This document shows, piece by piece, positions 1-7,054 of a stretch of 64,000 nucleotides of DNA. The stretch spans positions 1 to 64,000 of the forward strand of contig UQLW01000002.1 of NCBI GenBank assembly GCA_900542005.1, given 5' to 3'. A program made the position numbers and the translations under genes. This DNA is from an uncultured Eubacteriales bacterium. GTDB lineage: Bacteria > Bacillota > Clostridia > Christensenellales > UMGS416. The notes under the pieces were generated by a model, which made no database searches, was not told the DNA's origin, and saw only the letters and a list, made by a program, of their open reading frames with translations. Numbering within the stretch: position 1 is the first letter of the stretch; each line of letters opens with the position of its first letter.

Positions 1-567
1 GTCCCGCACGTTCAGCGTGTCCCCCGGCGTGTTCACCTGCCGGGTATACAGCGGCTCCGCCGCCTGCGCCCCCTCCAGCTTTTGGGCCACAGCCGCCCGG
101 AAATCGTCCATGGTTTTGCCAAACTTCCCCCACCAATGATCCGGGTCCCCGTGGTTGGAGGCAATTCCCTGGTCATGACCCTCCCGGTGGCTGATGATCT
201 GCCGCTCCGTCAGCCCATAGAGCCCGCACAGGTGGGCGGCCAGCGCCACCGCATTGTCCCAGGCCGCCATAAAATAGGCTTCGCTCCATCCCTTGTCCTC
301 GCAGATCTCAAAGCCGATATGGGTATTGTTGGCCGCGCCGCCCGCATGCCAGCCCCGCGTCTCCCAGGGTAGGTATTGCACCGTCTCCCGGTTGTCCACA
401 AAGGCATGCACGCACTTCGCTACGCCCGCCTTGTTCCACCGGGCATACCATCCCGCCGCCATCACCCCGGGGCTGGCCGTCGAATGCACCATTATCCCCT
501 TGGGCGTAAGCTTCCTCCCCTGCTTGTAGCAGTCGTTTTCCGTCATATACCGGATATTCCAGTCCAT
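1..567 (-). CDS. N-acetylmuramoyl-L-alanine amidase, 3' end outside window
   Basis: Zinc amidase of the Amidase_2 (PGRP-like) family, cleaving the MurNAc-L-Ala bond of peptidoglycan. The first 189 residues are visible and the frame is open to the window edge. Candidate zinc and active-site residues are H28 in MVHSTASPG, the WHAGG block (H74), and H139/H144 in NHGDPDHWWG. The last visible residues, LNVRD, look like the start of an SH3b wall-binding domain. There is no signal peptide, as in phage endolysins and some sporulation or lysis amidases. The start at 567 has AAGGAGA 7 nt upstream. Possible prophage remnant or housekeeping lysin; the neighbours to the left are unseen. Confidence 0.88.
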   Translation of the reverse strand, partial: MDWNIRYMTENDCYKQGRKLTPKGIMVHSTASPGVMAAGWYARWNKAGVAKCVHAFVDNRETVQYLPWETRGWHAGGAANNTHIGFEICEDKGWSEAYFMAAWDNAVALAAHLCGLYGLTERQIISHREGHDQGIASNHGDPDHWWGKFGKTMDDFRAAVAQKLEGAQAAEPLYTRQVNTPGDTLNVRD

Positions 568-587
568 GCTCTTTCTCCTTTTTGGGT

Positions 588-623
588 AAAAAAATACCGC
601 CCGGGTAATCCGTGCGGTATTTT
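588..623 (-). terminator. Hairpin with U-tract in the amidase leader
   Basis: Perfect 10-bp inverted repeat (591-600 with 614-623), followed on the minus strand by seven T. It sits between the -10 box at 625-630 and the amidase RBS, so the transcript would begin inside or at the base of this stem. It may be a 5'-end attenuator, a 5' stabilising stem, or a terminator that insulates the gene. Confidence 0.7.
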
Positions 624-624
624 C

Positions 625-653
625 ATTATAAGGGGGATTTTTCTGCCAATCAA
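625..653 (-). promoter_or_regulatory. Sigma-A-type promoter of the amidase
   Basis: TTGATT (648-653), 17-nt spacer, TATAAT (625-630) on the minus strand. The predicted start of transcription falls in the following hairpin. Confidence 0.7.
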
Positions 654-769
654 CAGCGATCTTTTATCGCATATCCCGCCTTTTGACATTCAGCTCATGT
701 CATTCCTGCGGCGTCGCCCAGTTGGAAAATTTTCTTAGGTTCGCTCTGTCCTTTTGTGGAAGAATACCC

Positions 770-775
770 TATAAT
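770..775 (+). promoter_or_regulatory. -10 box upstream of the C39/SLH lipoprotein
   Basis: TATAAT at 770-775, 28 nt before the ATG at 803. No good -35 hexamer is seen at 17 nt (TGTCCT only), so this may be an activated or extended promoter. Confidence 0.45.
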
Positions 776-802
776 ACACGTAGACATATGTAAGGAGGCA
801 TC

Positions 803-2509
803 ATGAAACATTGGCGAATTGCGCCCGTGCTGCTGGCCCTTTTGCTTTTTCTCACCAGCTGCACTGCGGCGCCTCCGCAGGCTACGTCTCCGTCCGCAGC
901 CATCCCCTCCGCGACCGCCGCGCCCGACGGCGCGCCAGCCCTGGAACGCGCTGCCCGCGCCCTGGACGGCCTGATCCCCGCAGGTATGGAGCTCGTCCAG
1001 CAGCAGCAGGATGACCTGCTGCTGCGCCGTCTGGTACCGGCCGAGGGTTCCGGCGCCCTGGTGCTTCCCGAGCTGACCCTTCTGGACGGCGAGTGGACCG
1101 GCACGCTGACGCCCGACGCGCTGCGCGACGGCACCTTTATGGATAACGCCGTCCTGCTGTCCCGGGCTGGCCAGCGGGTGGATCTGTCCCGGTATGGCCA
1201 GCCCGCCCGTAAATCCGATGCCCTCTCGCTGCTTTTGGGGGTAATGGAGCAAACCGGTTATGAGATTGACGCCGACCGCATTGCTTCCAATGTGCGCAGC
1301 GGGCTGCTGCGCCAGGCTATGGAAATGGATCTGGAGCCCTACTGGGGCCAGGACGACGCCAATGAAAACGAACAGCTGGAACAGGAGCTGACCCTTTACC
1401 AGTTCCAGTCGCTGGTAGCTGCTACTGTCCGCGCGTTGGAAAGCCGCGTGCTGCTCAAGGCAGGGCGCAGCGCTACCCTCCAGGATGCGGCGGAGCTCTG
1501 GCCGCTGATAACCGGCATGGAGGCAGCTCCCTTTGACGGCAGCAACGGGCCCATGACCCGGCTGGATCTGGCGCTGGCCTTTAAGCAGGCCTATACCCAG
1601 CACTATGCCGTCGACCGCCTGCCAGAGGGCGCCGATCCGCTGGCCTTCTCCGATGTATCGGAGGACATAGCTGGAGACATTGCCTTTGTCAGCTACTACC
1701 AGCTGATGGGCGGCTATCCCGACTATTCCTCCTTTTCACCGGAGCAGCCCGTGCGGATCGATCTCTTGCCGGATCTGCTCAACCAGTTCTATCTTGCCTA
1801 TCACGACGGCCCGGCTGCCCTCTATCCCGACTTCGGCGAGGCAGCGTCTGCCGATGCCGGAACGGTTTATACCGAACCGGCCACCTATCAGGATATGGTG
1901 GCCCGCGCGGCCCGGCTCGCAGCGCACTATGGCGGCCTTACCGCCCCGGATCCGTCCTCTGCCCGGGAGGTGCTCAACCTGCCGGCCTATTCCATCTATG
2001 TGAACCAGCAGGACGACAGCCCCTATGCCGCGGTGAACTGTATGCCTGCCATGGTTTGCATGGTGCTCAAGTGGCGCGATCCCGGTTCTACGGTCACGCC
2101 CGACGAGCTGCGAAAAAAGTATCCCCATGTCACCGAGGGATGGTATATGTACATGGTTCATGAGCAGCTGGAGGCATACGGCGTCCCCTATCATACCGCC
2201 CTTCCCACCCGCGAGAACCTCGTCAGCGCCCTGGATGCGGGAAACGTCGTCATGTGCCAATTCAGCTCCTGGGATCTCTCCTCCAGCGGCCACTGCTTCG
2301 TGGTCGTAGGCTACCGCCGCCAGGGCGGCGCGCTGTGGTTCTGTGTCGAGGATCCGGAGGGGCTGATCCCAGGTAAATATGGCCGTCCGGCCAACGATCA
2401 AGCCTGGCTCGAGGCCGAGGAGATGCTCTGGAGCATCACCCGCTTTGTCAGCGACGTAACCATCGTCGAGCCTGCTGAAAACGAGGACCGGCAAAAGCAA
2501 GCGGCATAG
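803..2509 (+). CDS. Lipoprotein with SLH-like segment and C-terminal C39-like cysteine peptidase domain
   Basis: 568 aa. An N-terminal lipoprotein signal ends in LTSC (Cys about residue 20), followed by an Ala/Pro/Thr-rich linker. Residues about 280-325 (FSDVSEDIAG... GGYPDYSSFSPEQPV) resemble a single S-layer homology repeat. The C-terminal ~170 residues look like a Peptidase_C39_2 fold: Cys in AVNCMPA, His in SGHCFVVVGY, Asp in VEDPEG. The normal C39 NCGP is NCMP here. Surface-anchored; substrate unknown. AAGGAGG lies 6 nt before the ATG. It is single-gene, with a bidirectional terminator behind it. The domain reading is motif-based. Confidence 0.72.
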   Translation: MKHWRIAPVLLALLLFLTSCTAAPPQATSPSAAIPSATAAPDGAPALERAARALDGLIPAGMELVQQQQDDLLLRRLVPAEGSGALVLPELTLLDGEWTGTLTPDALRDGTFMDNAVLLSRAGQRVDLSRYGQPARKSDALSLLLGVMEQTGYEIDADRIASNVRSGLLRQAMEMDLEPYWGQDDANENEQLEQELTLYQFQSLVAATVRALESRVLLKAGRSATLQDAAELWPLITGMEAAPFDGSNGPMTRLDLALAFKQAYTQHYAVDRLPEGADPLAFSDVSEDIAGDIAFVSYYQLMGGYPDYSSFSPEQPVRIDLLPDLLNQFYLAYHDGPAALYPDFGEAASADAGTVYTEPATYQDMVARAARLAAHYGGLTAPDPSSAREVLNLPAYSIYVNQQDDSPYAAVNCMPAMVCMVLKWRDPGSTVTPDELRKKYPHVTEGWYMYMVHEQLEAYGVPYHTALPTRENLVSALDAGNVVMCQFSSWDLSSSGHCFVVVGYRRQGGALWFCVEDPEGLIPGKYGRPANDQAWLEAEEMLWSITRFVSDVTIVEPAENEDRQKQAA

Positions 2510-2523
2510 GCCGCCCCAAAAGC

Positions 2524-2551
2524 AAAAAAACGGCTGTAAAGCCGTTTTTTT
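2524..2551. terminator. Bidirectional intrinsic terminator
   Basis: A-tract, ACGGCT, GTAA loop, AGCCGT, T-tract. The symmetry serves both the plus gene ending at 2509 and the minus gene ending at 2563. Confidence 0.9.
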
Positions 2552-2562
2552 CATCCAGTCCA

Positions 2563-3648
2563 CTATGGTTCGGCAGCGGGTTCCCCCTCCGGTCCGAGGA
2601 TAAAATCACAGGCCTCCCGGATGCTCAGCGCCGAAAAATACGCCTCCTCCAGCGGCACCCACTGCGTCATGAAGCGGCGGTGCATCTGGGCGCCGTTGCG
2701 GGCCAGGATCCGGCGCGACTGAAGCTGGGGATCGATGTCCAGGAACACCTTCACGTCGTAGCCTGACCGCAGCGCCGGATGAAGGCTGTAGCTGCCCTCA
2801 ACTATGGTCACAGGCCTGGGCTGTGCCGTTATCGCCGGGGCCAGCCGCCCTGAGCCGCAGTCAAAGGGCCGGTAGGCAAATGCCTTACCGCTGTCCAGCC
2901 CGGCCAGAATCTCTGCGGCGAAGCGCTCCCGGTCCACGTTGCCGCCCGGCTCGGCATACCGCTGGCCGGTACGCTGTTCGGGCCGCAGGAAATAATCGTC
3001 CATGTGAAAGAGGTTTGCGTCATATACCCGGGCCAGCAGCCGGCCCAATGTGCTCTTTCCCGCAGCGGAGCGCCCGTCGATGGCCACACGGACGCGGCCC
3101 TGGCGAGCCATGCAGCGGTCCATAGCCGCCATGAGCGGCGCAGCCTTAAGGTATTCGGTCCGAACCACCCGATAGGCGGGATGATAGGCCTGGCGGTAGG
3201 CCTCGCTATGGCTGGGCGCAGGATAGCCGGCCTGGATATACCCTTCCAGATAGGCGTCCAGCCGCGCTGTGTCAAAGCCGAATATCCCCTCTGCACAGGC
3301 GGCCCGAAGGGCCTTAAGGGCCTCCGCCAGCGCTGCCATGCCGCCTTGAACCTCACGAGCTGAAAGCACAAACAGGCGGTTCGCCGTCTGCGGAGAAAGG
3401 CCCGACGCCGGCAGGGCGCCAAGGCGCATCCGCGCCAGATCGTTGCCCAGCGGCTCGGCAAGGGGCCCTTCTTCCTGGGGCACCTGCGCCAGCTCCGCCT
3501 GCAGCCGCCGAAGGCTTTCCTGTTCATCCCGCACCAGGTGCCCTCCGCCCATGGTATGCTGGTACACCAGCTTGACCGCGTCCACAGGCTCCATCAGGGG
3601 ATAGCGGAGGGCGTGGGCCCGCAGGACCGCCTCCAGGCCGCTATTCAT
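2563..3648 (-). CDS. P-loop kinase of the uridine kinase/PRK class with extra N-terminal domain
   Basis: 361 aa. Residues about 190-350 form a uridine-kinase-like domain: Walker A GRSAAGKST, FHMDDYF acceptor-binding motif, and EGSYSLHP. The first ~185 residues are a separate domain with YQHTMGGGHLVRDE, which I do not recognise. The same superfamily includes uridine, pantothenate and nicotinamide riboside kinases, so the substrate is not decidable here. The ATG overlaps the last codons of the ECF S-component gene by 8 nt, and no good RBS is seen, which suggests translational coupling. Inference: it may phosphorylate and trap what the transporter imports. Confidence 0.8.
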   Translation of the reverse strand: MNSGLEAVLRAHALRYPLMEPVDAVKLVYQHTMGGGHLVRDEQESLRRLQAELAQVPQEEGPLAEPLGNDLARMRLGALPASGLSPQTANRLFVLSAREVQGGMAALAEALKALRAACAEGIFGFDTARLDAYLEGYIQAGYPAPSHSEAYRQAYHPAYRVVRTEYLKAAPLMAAMDRCMARQGRVRVAIDGRSAAGKSTLGRLLARVYDANLFHMDDYFLRPEQRTGQRYAEPGGNVDRERFAAEILAGLDSGKAFAYRPFDCGSGRLAPAITAQPRPVTIVEGSYSLHPALRSGYDVKVFLDIDPQLQSRRILARNGAQMHRRFMTQWVPLEEAYFSALSIREACDFILGPEGEPAAEP

Positions 3649-4174
3649 GGTCCATCAGCCTGGCGCTGCGCAGCGCCAGCACAATGACCGGGATCAGCAC
3701 AAGCTGCACGGCGATACCGGGCAGCGCGTTACCAAAGGCGCCCGCCATAAAGATCTGCCAGGTAAAGGGCTGCGCTACCAGGCTCATCAGGATCATCTGC
3801 ACCAGGCCCCATACCACGCGCCCGCCCAGCATCGCCAGGATCAGCGACACATATACATATACCGGCTTCTTGGGCAGCAGCTTATAGAACAGGCCAGCCA
3901 GCAGGCCATAGGCCGCCAGCTCAAAGGCCATGGCCACAGCAGTGGGATACAGCGGGGGCATGCTGAACAGCATGCTGCGCAGCAGCGGCGTAACCGCGCC
4001 CACCAGCAGGCCGTAGGGCCAACCGCAGACAAAGCCGCACAGCAGCACCGGCAGGTGCATCGGCAGCAGCATGCTGCCCACCTGGGGGATCTGCGCAGTC
4101 AGAAAGGGCAGCACCAGGCCCAGCGCCAAGAACAGCGCCGCAAAGACAAGTTTCCGCGTAGATTGCTTCTTCAT
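3641..4174 (-). CDS. ECF transporter S component, substrate unknown
   Basis: 177 aa, about six hydrophobic helices. It begins MKKQSTRKLVFAALFLAL, a typical S-component start with small residues that pack on EcfT. MLLPMHLPVLLCG and AMAFELAAYG match the general vitamin-uptake S family (PF12822-like). It needs the shared EcfA/A'/T module, which is not in this window. The start at 4174 was chosen over an in-frame ATG at 4198 because GGAGG lies 7 nt upstream and 4198 falls inside the attenuator stem. First gene of a two-gene operon with the kinase. Confidence 0.85.
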   Translation of the reverse strand: MKKQSTRKLVFAALFLALGLVLPFLTAQIPQVGSMLLPMHLPVLLCGFVCGWPYGLLVGAVTPLLRSMLFSMPPLYPTAVAMAFELAAYGLLAGLFYKLLPKKPVYVYVSLILAMLGGRVVWGLVQMILMSLVAQPFTWQIFMAGAFGNALPGIAVQLVLIPVIVLALRSARLMDHE

Positions 4175-4186
4175 TCTTTTCCTCCA

Positions 4187-4238
4187 CAAAAAAACCATGA
4201 AGATACCGCCCTCCTCAGGAGAGCGAATACCTTCATGG
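4187..4238 (-). terminator. Leader terminator (attenuator) before the ECF gene
   Basis: Long near-perfect stem, arms 4195-4214 and 4219-4238, followed on the minus strand by seven T (4188-4194). It lies about 80 nt after the promoter and directly before the RBS, in the place of a riboswitch expression platform. Confidence 0.85.
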
Positions 4239-4321
4239 TATTATGATCGTCTTGTATGTACCGGTTCAGATGAACGCCGGCTTCGGCCGCGCGATATGTG
4301 CCGACTTCAGTCAGCTTTTTT
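4239..4321 (-). ncRNA. Candidate riboswitch or other cis-regulatory leader, class not recognised
   Basis: About 83 nt between the promoter and the attenuator. On the minus strand it reads as tandem small hairpins: GCUGAC-UGAA-GUCGGC, CGGC-CGAA-GCCG, and GUUC-AUCU-GAAC flanked by CCG/CGG. I could not match it to the TPP, FMN, cobalamin, preQ1-I or THF consensus from memory. Stretches such as GGUA and UUCAU could pair with the 5' arm of the terminator (UACC, AUGAA) as an antiterminator. Ligand-binding is inference from position and from the transporter gene. Confidence 0.55.
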
Positions 4322-4350
4322 ATTATATCGGGCGCGGCCTACCCTGTCAA
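4322..4350 (-). promoter_or_regulatory. Consensus promoter of the ECF/kinase operon
   Basis: TTGACA (4345-4350), 17 nt, TATAAT (4322-4327), both exact matches to the sigma-A consensus. Confidence 0.88.
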
Positions 4351-4366
4351 GGGGTGCAGGCGGCAG

Positions 4367-5116
4367 CTAGTTCTTGCCGCGGGCGCTGATATTGGGCCCG
4401 CCCAGGCTTCCGCCGCCTACGTTGTACATCGGCCGGAAAATGCCGCCCCGGTTCTCCCTTCGCCGGAAGAAAAAGCCGCGCTCCTGGCACACCACCAGGG
4501 CCACCAGAAGGCCCAGGCCCAGCAGGATCCACAGCGGCGCCAGCATCTCCAGCGTATTTACATCGTGCCCCTTGGTCATGGCCTCCTCCGAGAACCGGTA
4601 CCCCTTGGCCCGCATCGAAACCTGATCCAGGATCCGCTCTGCGCCCTGGCTGTAGCCGGACTCGGCAATCAGCTGCTGGCACTGCTCCATGGTCGGCATG
4701 CTTCCGCCATTTTTGCCAAGCCAAGCGGCCATCGCGCCGCCGGAGGCCACATAGCTCTCGCCCTCTTCCGGTGCCAGCAGCACCAGCGCGCCGCCGGAGG
4801 GGCCCTTTCGGTCCATATCCCAGTAGCGGTACAGCCGCTGCGCATACTGCGCCGCCGGCTCGCCCTTCAGCGAGTCCACCGTCACAACGGCCATATTCAG
4901 CTGGTCGCTGCCGGCCAGATCGTCCATCTGCGCCGTAAGCGCCGCCTCCGCCTCCGGATCAAGCACGCCGGCCAGATCCATGACCCGGGCCCCATTGGGC
5001 TCCGGGAGGTTGCGAGCCTGCACAGCCGGCACCACCAAAATCATGACAATCGCCAAGGCTGCCAGCAGGCCCATTGCCGTCAGCACAATACCTGTCCGTG
5101 ATATACGCCTTTTCAT
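4367..5116 (-). CDS. TPM-domain membrane protein (YgcG/Psb32 family)
   Basis: 249 aa. An N-terminal signal or anchor (GIVLTAMGLLAALAIVMILVV) is followed by a TPM domain at about 40-170 (VMDLAGVLDPEAEAAL... MAVVTVDSLKG). A second membrane helix near 195-212 precedes a short basic, glycine-rich tail. TPM domains are extracytoplasmic and act in envelope or membrane-protein quality control; the exact role is unknown. AGGAGG lies 8 nt before the ATG. It has its own promoter and lies just downstream of a second TPM gene. The -35 of the next operon begins right at its stop. Confidence 0.8.
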   Translation of the reverse strand: MKRRISRTGIVLTAMGLLAALAIVMILVVPAVQARNLPEPNGARVMDLAGVLDPEAEAALTAQMDDLAGSDQLNMAVVTVDSLKGEPAAQYAQRLYRYWDMDRKGPSGGALVLLAPEEGESYVASGGAMAAWLGKNGGSMPTMEQCQQLIAESGYSQGAERILDQVSMRAKGYRFSEEAMTKGHDVNTLEMLAPLWILLGLGLLVALVVCQERGFFFRRRENRGGIFRPMYNVGGGSLGGPNISARGKN

Positions 5117-5457
5117 TCCGCTTACCTCCTGTGGGGCGCTCCGCCCTGTCCCGTTACCCTGTCCTCATCCGGCGGCCTTCGCTCACCATGGCGCATCATC
5201 CTTTCCTTTTCCTAACCTCAGTATAGGGCCAAATCTCTCCGGTTGCCAAGCCTTTGGGGCTGAAACGACCGAACCGCCGTCTGAAACCGGTAAAGATTTC
5301 GCTTTTTCTCGTATTTTCATTCTATCACAGTCCGCCCATTTTTCAAATACCCCAAATCACGGAACTTTGAACCGATTTGTCCCGATACGTTGATTTTCAT
5401 GCATATCTTTGTTAAGATTATCTATAAATTCCCTTACCCATACAACCGCTGCAACGC
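5117..5457. other. Intergenic region, about 340 nt
   Basis: Holds the minus-strand promoter at 5319-5346 and a long 5' leader for the TPM gene at 5116. No ORF or stable RNA family was recognised. The part at 5200-5457 is clearly poorer in GC than its surroundings. Confidence 0.6.
5319..5346 (-). promoter_or_regulatory. Promoter upstream of the TPM gene
   Basis: TTGAAA (5341-5346), 16 nt, TAGAAT (5319-5324) on the minus strand. The leader to the ATG is about 200 nt. Confidence 0.6.
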
Positions 5458-5488
5458 AAAAAAGGCCCCCTTCCGCTGGAAGGGGGCC
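5458..5488 (-). terminator. Terminator of the LemA-TPM operon
   Basis: GGCCCCCTTCC, GCT loop, GGAAGGGGGCC, with six A on the plus side giving the U-tract on the minus transcript. Confidence 0.9.
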
Positions 5489-5512
5489 GGCAGAACAGGA
5501 TGGAGCTGGGGC

Positions 5513-6289
5513 TCAGAAGCCGCGGGAGGCGCCGCCTCCGCCGGAGCTGCCGCCTCCGCCGGAAAAGCCGCCGCCTGAGAAACCGCCGCCGAAGCCGCCT
5601 CCAAAGCCGCCGCGTCCGCCCCGGCCGCCGCGGCCACCCAGAAAGAGGAAGATACGGCCGCGGCTGAGGATGATGACCAGCAGCAGAATGATCACGCCGA
5701 CGATCTCGCCCAGAGCGTTATCCTCCTGCTGCCCGGAGCTTATCCTCGAGGCCTCCGGAGCGGCCACATCGTCAGGGGTTTCCAGGCCGTATTCGGCATA
5801 TACCTCGTCCAGCAGCGCATTGTAAAGCTGGTACAGCCCTTCGTCGAATTCGTCCTCAGCCAGATAGCCATAGGCGTATTCGTCGATCAGCCGCCCGGCC
5901 TTGGCGTCGTTCACACGTCCCTCCAGGCCATAGCCCACCTCTACCCGGATCTGGCGCTCGTTGGGCGCCAGCAGGATAAGCAGGCCGTTGTTCTTCTCTT
6001 GATGGCCGATTCCCCAGGCACGGAACAGGCTGTTGGCATAGCTGTCGATATCCTGCCCCTCCAGGGAGCTGACGGTGGCCACTACGATCTGGGCTCCGGT
6101 GGCCGCCTCCAGGGCGGCGGACCGGCTCACATAGTAGGCCTCCCGCTCGCTGCTGATGACATCTGCGCCGTCGGTGCAGTAGAATTGGGTAGAGGCTGCC
6201 GGCAGCGCAATGGCGGTCATGGGAAGCAGTACTGCCAGCAGCAGCGCCGCGGCAAGAACCGCTCCCGCCCCTTTGTGCATGCGGCCCAT
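5513..6289 (-). CDS. TPM-domain protein with Gly/Arg-rich tail
   Basis: 258 aa. A signal peptide (AAALLLAVLLPMTAIAL) is followed by a TPM domain at about 35-175 (FYCTDGADVISSE... IVVATVSSLEGQ... NGLLILLAPNERQIRVEVGYGLEG). One membrane helix lies near 195-212. The C-terminal tail is almost only Gly with Arg, Phe and Ser (GGRGG and GGGFSGGG repeats), as in many YgcG homologues. It follows lemA by 4 nt and is surely co-transcribed. LemA and TPM proteins are commonly paired and act at the cytoplasmic membrane; the biochemical role is not known. Confidence 0.85.
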   Translation of the reverse strand: MGRMHKGAGAVLAAALLLAVLLPMTAIALPAASTQFYCTDGADVISSEREAYYVSRSAALEAATGAQIVVATVSSLEGQDIDSYANSLFRAWGIGHQEKNNGLLILLAPNERQIRVEVGYGLEGRVNDAKAGRLIDEYAYGYLAEDEFDEGLYQLYNALLDEVYAEYGLETPDDVAAPEASRISSGQQEDNALGEIVGVIILLLVIILSRGRIFLFLGGRGGRGGRGGFGGGFGGGFSGGGFSGGGGSSGGGGASRGF

Positions 6290-6293
6290 GCGC

Positions 6294-6863
6294 CTACGCT
6301 CCGAAGCTTACGGTCGGCGCAGTTTCGGCCCCTTCGGCGGCCTCAAAGTATTCGGCCTTCTCAAAGCCGAAAAGGTTGGCCATGATCACGCTGGGGAAGG
6401 TACGGATGCGCTGGTTATAGCTCTTCACAGCGTTGTTATAGTCCTGACGGGCTACGGAAATGCGGTTTTCTGTGCCGGCAAGCTCATCCATCAGCGCGGT
6501 GAACTGCGTATCGGCCTTCAGGTCGGGATAATTCTCCACGACCACCATCAGCCGGTTCAGGGCGCTGGTCAGCTCGCTGTTGGCCTCGCCCAGCTCCTCT
6601 ATGCTGCCGCCTCCGGCAAGCTTCGCCCGCGCGTCGGCAATCTGGGTGAAGATCTCCGTTTCATGCTCCGCGTAGCCCTTCACCGTATTGACCAGGTTCG
6701 GGATCAGGTCGCTGCGCCGCTGCAGCACGGTTTCAATGTTGGCCTTATAGCCGTCCACGCTTTCACGCATGGATACCAGGCCGTTATAGCTTCCGATCAG
6801 GGTGCCGCCCAGGATTACCACGACGGCTATCACGACGATCCAGATTATGGTTGACTTTTTCAT
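6294..6863 (-). CDS. lemA: LemA family membrane protein
   Basis: 189 aa. An N-terminal helix (IIWIVVIAVVVILGGTLIG) anchors a long helical domain. Family signatures are SYNGLVSMRE, QRRSDLIPNLVNTVKGYAEHE, and YNNAVKSYNQRIRTFPSVIMANLFGF near the end, the usual LemA closing motif. Length is typical. Extracytoplasmic helical bundle of unknown activity, normally encoded with a TPM protein, as here. GAAAGG lies upstream of the ATG. The promoter was not clearly identified; only a TACAAT box is seen near 6908. Confidence 0.92.
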   Translation of the reverse strand: MKKSTIIWIVVIAVVVILGGTLIGSYNGLVSMRESVDGYKANIETVLQRRSDLIPNLVNTVKGYAEHETEIFTQIADARAKLAGGGSIEELGEANSELTSALNRLMVVVENYPDLKADTQFTALMDELAGTENRISVARQDYNNAVKSYNQRIRTFPSVIMANLFGFEKAEYFEAAEGAETAPTVSFGA

Positions 6864-7054
6864 TTCTTTTTTCCTTTCTTCCCGGGATATGCATTCAGTT
6901 TACCCTATTGTACCGCTTTCCAGCAAGAAGTATTTGTTCAAAGCAGGGTTTTTGCGTATGAAAACCCATCTTCGTTCCGGCATCGCCACCCTGGCCGGCC
7001 TCAGGGCCTTTCCAGCGCGCCCTGCGCCCGGCCGCATCGTAAAGGAGAAAGCCT

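Noticed and set aside
695..1603. 302-codon minus-strand frame opposite the C39/SLH lipoprotein
   Set aside because: The plus-strand gene has a lipoprotein signal, RBS and motifs; this frame has none.
4239..4321. Leader as a TPP, FMN, preQ1-I or THF riboswitch
   Set aside because: I could not find the conserved cores of these classes; left as an unclassified leader.
5525..5640. CCGCCGCC-rich low-complexity stretch
   Set aside because: It is the reverse of the Gly-rich tail of the TPM protein, not an independent repeat element.
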